Positions 1 through 5,192 of a DNA stretch of 5,192 bases are shown piece by piece; the first letter of the stretch is position 1, and each line of letters begins with the position of its first letter. Source of the DNA: Niastella sp. (GTDB lineage: Bacteria; Bacteroidota; Bacteroidia; Chitinophagales; Chitinophagaceae); the NCBI GenBank assembly GCA_021154515.1, contig JAJKIL010000433.1:1-5192 (forward strand), written 5' to 3'. Under the pieces are notes generated by a model. That model ran no database searches. It was given only the letters and a program-made list of their open reading frames with translations, and was not told the DNA's origin. A program made the position numbers and the translations under genes.

Positions 1-386
1 AGACCAATAGCGGCCAGCATGCCTTTGATAACACTTGAAGGGATGTAGTCGCCCAGAATACCGGCTTTTAAAGAGCCCAGGATGATCTGGAAAACCCCAC
101 CCAGCACAACGGCCAGTAGAAAGGCTTCATATACCTGTAATTTTCCAATGGCCACCACCACAATGGCCGTTAAACCAGCTGCGGGCCCGCTAACACTTAA
201 TTGCGAACCGCTTAAGGCGCCAATAACAATACCGCCTATCATACCGGCTATAATACCTGAAAATAAGGGTGCTCCTGAACCCAACGCAATACCCAAACAA
301 AGGGGAAGCGCTACCAGGAACACTACTACTGATGACGGGAAATCGTATCGCAATGCGCTTGCGTACTGTTTAACTTTCTGAAGCAT
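1..386 (-). CDS. SulP-family inorganic anion transporter, N-terminal part (runs off left edge)
   Basis: Secondary transporter of the inner membrane, SulP/SLC26 family; members carry sulfate, bicarbonate or other anions. The reading frame on the minus strand starts at ATG 386-384 and stays open to the window edge, giving 128 complete codons. The protein begins MLQKVKQYASALRYDF, followed by a hydrophobic helix with a PLCLGIALGSGAPLF stretch (about residues 28-42). Next comes the family hallmark SGSQLSVSGPAAGLTAI (59-75), then further glycine-rich helices ending in PSSVIKGMLAAIG (116-128). The match to the first transmembrane helices of SulP is strong. The C-terminal half, including any STAS or carbonic-anhydrase domain, lies outside the window, so the substrate cannot be told. 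No clear Shine-Dalgarno precedes the start, as is usual in Bacteroidota. The next gene upstream on the same strand ends 107 bases away, so co-transcription is possible. Confidence 0.93.
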   Translation of the reverse strand, partial: MLQKVKQYASALRYDFPSSVVVFLVALPLCLGIALGSGAPLFSGIIAGMIGGIVIGALSGSQLSVSGPAAGLTAIVVVAIGKLQVYEAFLLAVVLGGVFQIILGSLKAGILGDYIPSSVIKGMLAAIG

Positions 387-438
387 ATAAAATGTTTTAT
401 GAGAAGCACATGGCTTTCCCGGTTTGAATAGGAAATTC

Positions 439-457
439 CTCCGCCACTGCGGAGTGG
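439..457 (-). other. Two overlapping, mutually exclusive small hairpins upstream of the SulP gene
   Basis: CTCCGC (439-444) and GCGGAG (449-454) form a perfect 6-bp stem with a 4-base loop. CCACT (444-448) and AGTGG (453-457) form a perfect 5-bp stem with a 4-base loop and share bases with the first, so only one can form at a time. They sit about 53-71 bases before the SulP start codon, between it and the small upstream gene. No T-run follows on the minus strand, so a classical terminator is unlikely. The structure is seen in the sequence; any regulatory role is speculation. Confidence 0.3.
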
Positions 458-493
458 ATCATCAAGAAATAAATTGAATTAATTGGGAAAATA

Positions 494-868
494 TCAGGCT
501 TCCGGAGGGGGTGAAAAGGATTCCGGGTGAAAGATGCAGAGTTGTTCAGCTTCGTGCACTTTATGCTGAAACAACGCATTGGTCCAATCCGGATTTACCG
601 GATTGTGATATTCGTGGATGAATTCTTCAGAAAGTGTAATGGGAGCGTCGGGCGATTTTTCATCGGGGCCGGCGGGATTGTTGTTATTGCAGTCGTTGGA
701 ATCGTCGTCGCCATCGGTACTGGCGCAAACAACCTGTGTTGAGCTGGCGCTTTTTGATAAATACAAAAAATTGATACCGGTGATCCAAACCAGCAAAAGC
801 ATCATGGCGATGGCCACGATCTTTTTTACTGCAGATACAGTATATGTTTTTTGTATTGTTTTATTCAT
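494..868 (-). CDS. Small secreted or membrane-anchored protein, function unknown
   Basis: I do not recognise this 124-residue protein as a named family. It has a basic N-terminus, one hydrophobic segment (about residues 15-37, VKKIVAIAMMLLLVWITGIN) and a polar remainder. This fits an uncleaved anchor or a signal peptide; a possible cleavage region lies near SKSASS (38-43). A low-complexity acidic/Asn run follows (DGDDDSNDCNNNN, 52-64). The C-terminal half holds five scattered histidines (85, 88, 102, 105, 113) and three cysteines are spread along the chain (48, 60, 111). It ends in FHPESFSPPPEA. Small Bacteroidota exported proteins often end in such a proline-rich tail, which supports a real gene. 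The minus-strand frame is preferred over antisense frames because of this organised architecture and its strand agreement with SulP. The start is ATG 868-866; no Shine-Dalgarno is visible. The His/Cys content could bind metal, but nothing proves it. Confidence 0.72.
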   Translation of the reverse strand: MNKTIQKTYTVSAVKKIVAIAMMLLLVWITGINFLYLSKSASSTQVVCASTDGDDDSNDCNNNNPAGPDEKSPDAPITLSEEFIHEYHNPVNPDWTNALFQHKVHEAEQLCIFHPESFSPPPEA

Positions 869-891
869 GATTGCCAGTAACGATGTAAAAA

Positions 892-908
892 TAAGGTATC
901 AATCCTTA
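892..908. repeat. Short inverted repeat upstream of the small gene
   Basis: TAAGG (892-896) and CCTTA (904-908) are perfect 5-base inverted arms separated by 7 bases. They lie 24-40 bases upstream of the small-protein start codon, where a promoter or regulator site could be. It is short enough to occur by chance in AT-rich DNA. Confidence 0.25.
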
Positions 909-960
909 GGTTACAAACGTTAAATTCTATTAACAATTGTAATCTGTGTTCAAACTATAT

Positions 961-998
961 AAAACCCCGCCTGTATATATTGGTTTACAAGCGGGGTT
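961..998 (-). terminator. Rho-independent terminator of the MFS/small membrane protein operon
   Basis: AACCCCGC (963-970) pairs perfectly with GCGGGGTT (991-998). The stem extends after one mismatch through TGTA (972-975) with TACA (986-989), leaving a 10-base loop. Read on the minus strand, the GC-rich stem is followed by TTTTATATAG, a short U-tract. It begins 25 bases after the stop of the 79-residue membrane protein gene, the right place to end that operon. On the plus strand no gene leads into it and no T-run follows, so minus-strand action is favoured. Confidence 0.8.
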
Positions 999-1022
999 AA
1001 ATATTGTTGGAAAAGAAATGTT

Positions 1023-1262
1023 TTAAATTTCTGTAGAGTTTTCCGGCAGGCGATCGTATTCGCCTTTAAACGCGTAATAGCCAAATATTATCAGGCCGAT
1101 GGCGATCGGTATAAATATAATTACGAATACAGCCCATTGTATTATAGTATTGGTGACCGGGTTTTTTGAAATTTCCGCGGCAGCAGTTTTAATAAGATAA
1201 TATATAGCAACAGGCCCCAACAGCATCCATACAATACCCAGCCATTTTTTTAATTGATTCAT
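1023..1262 (-). CDS. Small two-helix membrane protein, partner of the MFS transporter (DUF6814-like)
   Basis: A 79-residue protein with two hydrophobic helices: about residues 7-25 (WLGIVWMLLGPVAIYYLI) and 41-64 (IQWAVFVIIFIPIAIGLIIF). It ends in a conserved-looking GYYAFKGEYD segment (65-74) and a short polar tail. From memory this resembles the small Bacteroidota membrane proteins filed as DUF6814; I could not check that assignment. No catalytic motif is visible and the molecular function is unknown. The gene starts 20 bases after the MFS stop codon and is followed by a terminator, so the two are very probably co-transcribed. An accessory role for the transporter (stability, assembly or gating) is inferred from this pairing alone. 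The start is ATG 1262-1260, preceded by the weak purine stretch AAAAGCAAG. The plus-strand gene acs lies on the other side of the transporter. Confidence 0.88.
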   Translation of the reverse strand: MNQLKKWLGIVWMLLGPVAIYYLIKTAAAEISKNPVTNTIIQWAVFVIIFIPIAIGLIIFGYYAFKGEYDRLPENSTEI

Positions 1263-1282
1263 ATGCTTGCTTTTAATATTAT

Positions 1283-2833
1283 TTAATCGTTAACATCGGG
1301 ATCTACGCGGTTGGAGATATACACAGCCCCGATGAAAAAACATACCGCGCCAATGATAATGGTATACCACAAGCCCGATAATTTATCTGATACATAAATA
1401 GTGGTGAGCAGGGTAGCAATAAAAGGTGTTAACCCGCCAAACACGCCATTGCCGATGTGATAGGGCAGCGACATGGAGGTATACCGGATGCGGGTAGGGA
1501 ACAGCTCAACCAGGAAGGCAGCAATGGGACCATATACCATGGTCACATACAGGATCAGCACAAACATCCACATCACTATTTTACGATATGCTGCGGTGTC
1601 AAGCTTTTTTTCATTGTACACAGTGGCCGTTTTGGTAATTGCAGCACGGGCGGGGTCAGTCCATAAAGTGTCCTGTTTTACTTCATGAAACACGGCCCCA
1701 TCTGTATAATGCACTTCCCAGGTGCGCAGATGAATGGAGTCGGTTTTGCTTTTCGGCAGCAGGATCGTTTTCTCCCCTAAAGATCTTCTTTGCTCTGTCA
1801 GTTCCGTTTTTCCTGCAGGCTGTGTTAAGTTGAGGAATTGTTTAAAAATATATTGATAAGAACATATTGCCAGCAGCATACCGATCAGCATGATCCATTT
1901 ACGGCCTATTTTATCGCTCCAGCCACCGAATACAACAAAGAAAGGAGTGGCAAACAAAATAGCCCAAATGATGATGGTGCGCGACTGATCGAAGTCTACA
2001 TGGCAAACGGTTTCCAGAAAACTTTGTGCATAAAACTGGCCGGTGTACCATACCACCCCCTGACCCATGGTGGCGCCAAACAGTGCCAGTAATACCATTT
2101 TAAGATTGGTTTTATGACCAAAGCTTTCTTTCAATGGATTGACCGATACTTTCCCTTCTGATTTTAGTTTGGCGAACAGGGGCGATTCGTTCATCCGTAA
2201 ACGAATGTAGATCGAGACGATCACCAACAGGATAGATGCCCAGAACGGAATACGCCAGCCCCAGTCGTTAAAGCGTTGAATAGAGGTCTCAAGATCGGGG
2301 GCCAGAGAGCGACGGGTGAGCAATATAACGCCCAGCGAAATGAATAAACCCAACGTGGCGGTGGTTTGTATCCAGCTGGTATAATAGCCACGCCGATGCG
2401 GTGGTGCATGTTCCGCCACATAAGTAGCGGCGCCGCCATATTCGCCACCCAATGCCAAACCCTGTAATAAGCGTAATAATAAAACCAGCAGCGGGGCTGC
2501 AAAACCGATAGTAGCATACCCGGGTACCAACCCAATGGCAAAGGTAGAACCACCCATTAGGATCAGGGTCAGCAGGAAAGTATATTTCCTACCAATCAGG
2601 TCGCCTAAACGGCCAAATACCAGCGCGCCAAAAGGACGAACAATAAAACCGGCTGCAAAAGTGGCCAGTGTGGAAAGAAGGGCGGCGGTTGGATTTGTTT
2701 TAGGAAAAAACTGTTCGGCAATAACGGTTGCCAGGCTACCAAAGATGTAAAAGTCGTACCATTCAATTAAGGTCCCTACTGATGAGGCAGCAATTACCTG
2801 CCAGATTGTTTTTGATTGCGATGGTTGCGTCAT
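1283..2833 (-). CDS. MFS transporter, metabolite:H+ symporter (MHS) type, with large extracytoplasmic insertion
   Basis: Inner-membrane proton-coupled symporter of the MHS branch of the major facilitator superfamily (ProP, KgtP, ShiA relatives, which carry carboxylates or osmolytes). Starting at ATG 2833 gives 516 residues. Hallmarks in that numbering: GTLIEWYDFYIFG in helix 1 (20-32), the loop 2-3 motif FGRLGDLIGRK (73-83), RLLQGLALGGEYGGAATYVAEH (121-142), a second motif-A copy GGWSDKIGRK (303-312) and LFPTRIRYTSMSLPYHIGNG (444-463). Twelve helices can be placed. Oddly, about 86 mostly polar residues (332-417) separate helices 9 and 10, a loop that faces the periplasm in MFS topology. The frame extends to ATG 2857 (524 residues) and a TTG at 2872 (529 residues), but the extension has no family-like sequence and the TTG lies inside an intergenic repeat; 2833 is preferred. 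The substrate is not determinable. The gene is divergent from acs and leads a two-gene operon. Confidence 0.93.
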   Translation of the reverse strand: MTQPSQSKTIWQVIAASSVGTLIEWYDFYIFGSLATVIAEQFFPKTNPTAALLSTLATFAAGFIVRPFGALVFGRLGDLIGRKYTFLLTLILMGGSTFAIGLVPGYATIGFAAPLLVLLLRLLQGLALGGEYGGAATYVAEHAPPHRRGYYTSWIQTTATLGLFISLGVILLTRRSLAPDLETSIQRFNDWGWRIPFWASILLVIVSIYIRLRMNESPLFAKLKSEGKVSVNPLKESFGHKTNLKMVLLALFGATMGQGVVWYTGQFYAQSFLETVCHVDFDQSRTIIIWAILFATPFFVVFGGWSDKIGRKWIMLIGMLLAICSYQYIFKQFLNLTQPAGKTELTEQRRSLGEKTILLPKSKTDSIHLRTWEVHYTDGAVFHEVKQDTLWTDPARAAITKTATVYNEKKLDTAAYRKIVMWMFVLILYVTMVYGPIAAFLVELFPTRIRYTSMSLPYHIGNGVFGGLTPFIATLLTTIYVSDKLSGLWYTIIIGAVCFFIGAVYISNRVDPDVND

Positions 2834-2863
2834 ATGGGAAGCGGGTTCTTTAAGCATAAATAT

Positions 2864-3054
2864 AAGGCACAAGGCTCAAGATACAAGGCTCAGGTTAAAT
2901 GAACAAACTATTGTGGTTAGATACTAACGAATGTAAGGAGGAGGGCACAAGGCACAAGTTACAAAGCACAAGGTCTTATATTCGGAACGCCTGAGTATTA
3001 TCGGCGATCTCAAGGTTGAGCGCTTGTACCTTGATTCTTGTTTTCTTGTGCCTT
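2864..3054. repeat. Intergenic repeat region with CAAGG/GGCACAAG words and imperfect terminal inverted repeats
   Basis: AAGGCACAAG at 2864-2873 is matched perfectly in inverse by CTTGTGCCTT at 3045-3054. Moving inward, both arms continue with CAAGA and then CAAGG in the same order, allowing one single-base gap, so the arms span roughly 2864-2894 and 3021-3054. Related words repeat directly inside: ACAAGGCTCA at 2869-2878 and 2883-2892 (14-base period), GGCACAA in tandem at 2944-2957, and ACAAAGCACAAGG at 2961-2973. A 7-bp hairpin, TCAAGGT/ACCTTGA, lies at 3010-3034. No open reading frame of note is inside. It could be a REP-like or MITE-like dispersed element or local repeat decay; one window cannot tell which. 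Confidence 0.55.
2916..2928. promoter_or_regulatory. 13-base palindrome, candidate operator between divergent genes
   Basis: GTTAG ATA CTAAC is a perfect 5+5 inverted repeat with a 3-base centre. It lies 83 bases before the preferred MFS start and 174 bases before acs, within the shared divergent upstream region. Its size and symmetry suit a dimeric regulator, but no regulator gene is in the window and the site is unproven. Confidence 0.3.
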
Positions 3055-3075
3055 TTTATTCGTAATTTGACACCC

Positions 3076-3091
3076 TAATTTTAAAAGGGAA
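3076..3091 (+). promoter_or_regulatory. acs: Possible acs -7 element and weak ribosome-binding purine run
   Basis: TAATTTTA (3076-3083) agrees with the Bacteroidota -7 consensus TAnnTTTG at all fixed positions but the last. I find no well-spaced TTTG at -33, and the distance to the start codon would leave only a short leader. The overlapping AAAAGGGAA (3083-3091) is a weak purine-rich stretch ending 10 bases before the acs ATG, and may aid ribosome binding. Both are tentative. Confidence 0.25.
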
Positions 3092-3101
3092 ACAGATTGT
3101 T

Positions 3102-5018
3102 ATGTCATATCCTTATCAGATAAAAACAGCGGACCAATACAAAACGGCGTACGAAAAAAGTGTAAACGATCCCGAAGGCTTCTGGGGTGAAATAGCTTCT
3201 ACTTTTTACTGGCGTAAAAAATGGGATAAAGTGTTGGAGTGGGATTTTAAAAAGCCAACCATTAAATGGTTTGCCGGCGGTAAACTTAATATTACCGAAA
3301 ACTGCATCGATCGTCACCTCGACACAATAGGTAATAAACCTGCTATCATTTGGGAGTCGAACGATCCCGATGAACATCACCGGGTATTAACCTATCGCGA
3401 TCTGTACGCCAAAGTGTGTCAGTTTGCCAACGTACTTAAGAACAACGGCGTTAAAAAAGGCGACCGTGTTTGTATATATATGGGTATGGTGCCTGAGCTG
3501 GCTATTGCCGTACTGGCCTGTGCACGTATTGGCGCTATTCACTCTGTAGTATTTGGCGGGTTTAGCGCACAAAGCATTGCCGACCGCTTGCAGGATGCCA
3601 AAGCTGAATTTGTAGTTACCTGCGATGGCGCATTCAGAGGCAATAAAGAAATTCCATTAAAAGGCGTTATTGACGATGCCCTCGTACAATGCCCCTTTGT
3701 AAAACGGGTGATCGTTTTAACCAGGACCCGCACGGCGGTATCCATGATAAAAGGCCGCGATGTGTGGTGGGAAGATGAGATCAAACGGGTGGAAACACAA
3801 GGCAATCCCGAGTGTGTGGCTGAGGAAATGGATGCGGAAGACATGCTGTTTATCTTATACACTTCCGGTTCAACCGGTAAACCCAAAGGAGTAGTGCATA
3901 CTGTTGGGGGTTATATGGTGTATACCAATTATTCCTTTGTAAATGTATTTCAATACCAGCCAGGCGATGTGCATTTCTGCACGGCTGATGTCGGTTGGAT
4001 AACCGGTCACAGTTATATTGTTTATGGCCCTTTAAGCGCCGGCGCTACCTCGCTGATGTTTGAGGGAGTTCCTACCTGGCCCGATGCCGGCAGGTTTTGG
4101 GAAATAGTAGACAAGTACAAAGTTAATGTATTGTACACCGCGCCAACAGCCATCCGCTCATTAATGGGCTTTGGGCTCGATCCATTGAAAGGCCGCAGCC
4201 TCGATTCCCTGAAAGTACTGGGTACCGTAGGTGAACCCATCAATGAAGAAGCATGGCATTGGTACGATGAGCATATCGGGAAAAAGAAGTGTCCTATTGT
4301 TGATACCTGGTGGCAAACAGAAACCGGCGGCATTCTTATTTCCAATCTGGCGGGTGTAACCCCGGCCAAACCTGCCCATGCCACGCTGCCATTACCTGGC
4401 GTACAACCGGTACTGGTAGATGAGAACGGGAAAGAAATTACCGGTAATTCAGTGAGTGGTAATCTTTGTATCAAATTCCCCTGGCCAGGGATCCTGCGCA
4501 CTACTTATGGTGATCATGAGCGTTGCCGCCTGAACTATTTTGCTACGTATGAAAACCTGTATTTTACCGGTGATGGTTGCCTGCGTGACGAAGTGGGCAA
4601 TTACAGAATAACCGGCCGGGTTGATGATGTGCTGAATGTAAGCGGTCACCGGATTGGTACGGCTGAAGTGGAGAATGCCATTAACATGCACGCCGGTGTG
4701 GTGGAAAGCGCCGTGGTAGGCTATCCGCATGATATTAAAGGACAGGGCATTTATGCCTTTGTTATTTACCAGGGAGCGCATGGTAACGATGATGCCCTGG
4801 CCCGTAAGGACATTACCCAAACCGTTGCCCGCATCATTGGCGCCATTGCCAAGCCCGATAAAATTCAATTTGTAAGCGGGCTGCCTAAAACAAGAAGTGG
4901 TAAAATTATGCGCCGCATCTTACGCAAGATTGCCGAAGGCGAAGTGGATAAACTGGGCGATACCTCTACCTTGTTGGATCCTGCTGTTGTAGATGAAATA
5001 GCCAAAGGAAGGTTGTAA
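3102..5018 (+). CDS. acs: Acetyl-CoA synthetase (acetate--CoA ligase, AMP-forming)
   Basis: Cytoplasmic enzyme converting acetate, ATP and CoA to acetyl-CoA, AMP and PPi through an acetyl-adenylate; it feeds acetate into central metabolism. At 638 residues it is full length (the Salmonella enzyme has 652). The N-terminal Acs domain occupies about residues 10-65. Next come the phosphate-binding loop YTSGSTGKPKG (253-263), DVGWITGHSYIVYGPL (296-311), the adenylate motif DTWWQTETGG (401-410), and YFTGDG with Asp491. The hinge/CoA region is ITGRVDDVLNVSGHRIGTAE (503-522), and the C-terminal motif PKTRSGKIMRRILRKI carries the catalytic Lys601, the known acetylation site in Acs. Trp404, equivalent to the acetate-pocket Trp414 of Salmonella, supports acetate specificity. 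Val376 and Thr301 match that pocket; Ile300 replaces its Val310. The ATG at 3102 places a normal Acs N-terminus. The gene is single, divergent from the MFS operon, and ends at a strong terminator. No acetyltransferase or deacetylase gene is in the window. Confidence 0.98.
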   Translation: MSYPYQIKTADQYKTAYEKSVNDPEGFWGEIASTFYWRKKWDKVLEWDFKKPTIKWFAGGKLNITENCIDRHLDTIGNKPAIIWESNDPDEHHRVLTYRDLYAKVCQFANVLKNNGVKKGDRVCIYMGMVPELAIAVLACARIGAIHSVVFGGFSAQSIADRLQDAKAEFVVTCDGAFRGNKEIPLKGVIDDALVQCPFVKRVIVLTRTRTAVSMIKGRDVWWEDEIKRVETQGNPECVAEEMDAEDMLFILYTSGSTGKPKGVVHTVGGYMVYTNYSFVNVFQYQPGDVHFCTADVGWITGHSYIVYGPLSAGATSLMFEGVPTWPDAGRFWEIVDKYKVNVLYTAPTAIRSLMGFGLDPLKGRSLDSLKVLGTVGEPINEEAWHWYDEHIGKKKCPIVDTWWQTETGGILISNLAGVTPAKPAHATLPLPGVQPVLVDENGKEITGNSVSGNLCIKFPWPGILRTTYGDHERCRLNYFATYENLYFTGDGCLRDEVGNYRITGRVDDVLNVSGHRIGTAEVENAINMHAGVVESAVVGYPHDIKGQGIYAFVIYQGAHGNDDALARKDITQTVARIIGAIAKPDKIQFVSGLPKTRSGKIMRRILRKIAEGEVDKLGDTSTLLDPAVVDEIAKGRL

Positions 5019-5040
5019 AGAATAAATAAGCAAAGATGCT

Positions 5041-5077
5041 ATCCACCAAAGGAGTAATTCTTTGGTGGATTTTTTTT
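5041..5077 (+). terminator. Rho-independent terminator of acs
   Basis: ATCCACCAAAG (5041-5051) pairs perfectly with CTTTGGTGGAT (5060-5070) around an 8-base loop, followed directly by seven T (5071-5077). It begins 22 bases after the acs stop codon, so acs is transcribed as the last or only gene of its unit. Confidence 0.95.
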
Positions 5078-5117
5078 CACCATAATGTATAAGAAGCGGA
5101 AAATAAATAGTTGAGGA

Positions 5118-5152
5118 AAAAAGAAAACCCCACTGGCTGGAGTATGTGGGGT
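5118..5152 (-). terminator. Terminator for a minus-strand gene lying beyond the right edge
   Basis: ACCCCAC (5127-5133) pairs perfectly with GTGGGGT (5146-5152) around a 12-base loop. Read on the minus strand, the stem is followed by TTTCTTTTTT, a good U-tract. On the plus strand no T-run follows. This predicts a gene converging on acs whose coding end is in or just past the last 40 bases of the window; stop codons exist there in two minus-strand frames, so its reading frame cannot be fixed. Confidence 0.72.
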
Positions 5153-5192
5153 CTTCATAGAGACGGAAACATTGACCGTTTTCTAAAGCCAA

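Noticed and set aside
82..381. Plus-strand frame of 99 codons over the SulP gene
   Set aside because: It is antisense to a clearly recognisable SulP N-terminus with the SVSGPAAGLTAI signature.
399..413. Tiny upstream frame (ATG TGC TTC TCA TAA, minus strand) before SulP as a leader peptide
   Set aside because: Four codons with no ribosome-binding sequence at a sensible distance; such frames are expected by chance.
914..922. TAACGTTTG on the minus strand as a -7 promoter element for the small protein gene
   Set aside because: The spacing is one base off the TAnnTTTG consensus and no -33 TTTG or TTG lies at the right distance.
618..923. Plus-strand frame of 101 codons opposite the small exported protein gene
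   Set aside because: It lacks a coherent protein architecture and no gene neighbours it on that strand. The minus-strand frame has a membrane segment, a Bacteroidota-type tail and strand agreement with SulP.
4022..4501. Minus-strand frame of 159 codons inside acs
   Set aside because: It is antisense to conserved Acs motifs and its sequence has no domain character, so it is a shadow frame.
4920..5192. Minus-strand open frame of 90 codons at the right edge
   Set aside because: It runs through both terminator hairpins and into the 3' end of acs on the opposite strand, and shows no recognisable family. A real convergent gene probably ends before 5152.

Overview
The window looks like chromosomal DNA from a member of the Bacteroidota, most likely Chitinophagaceae (Niastella/Chitinophaga type). 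This is inferred from moderate GC, near-absence of strong Shine-Dalgarno sequences, and the protein flavour: a Bacteroidota-style SulP transporter, an MHS-type MFS permease with a small partner membrane protein, and Acs. No database search was possible. I see no rRNA, tRNA, CRISPR array, transposase or phage gene.

Layout. The left edge holds the N-terminal 128 codons of a SulP anion transporter on the minus strand (start at 386, running off the window). Upstream of it, same strand, is a small secreted or membrane-anchored protein of unknown function (494-868). A hairpin terminator (961-998) separates these from a two-gene minus-strand operon: an MFS transporter of the metabolite:H+ symporter type (about 1283-2833) followed 20 bases later by a 79-residue two-helix membrane protein (1023-1262). 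A 230-270 base divergent intergenic region follows. It carries an imperfect inverted repeat built from CAAGG/GGCACAAG words and a 13-base palindrome. On the plus strand, acs (3102-5018) encodes a full-length acetyl-CoA synthetase and ends at a textbook terminator (5041-5077). A second hairpin (5118-5152) is oriented to end a minus-strand transcript arriving from beyond the right edge.

How the genes may work together. Acs activates acetate to acetyl-CoA. The divergent transporter plus small membrane protein recalls the enterobacterial acs-yjcH-actP arrangement, in which a carboxylate permease and a small membrane protein accompany acs. A role for the MFS pair in uptake of acetate or another carboxylate is therefore a reasonable but unproven inference. 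The SulP and the small unknown protein appear to be a separate unit. The window is mostly ordinary metabolism. The points most worth a second look are the long extracytoplasmic insertion in the MFS protein, its pairing with the small membrane protein beside acs, and the intergenic repeat.
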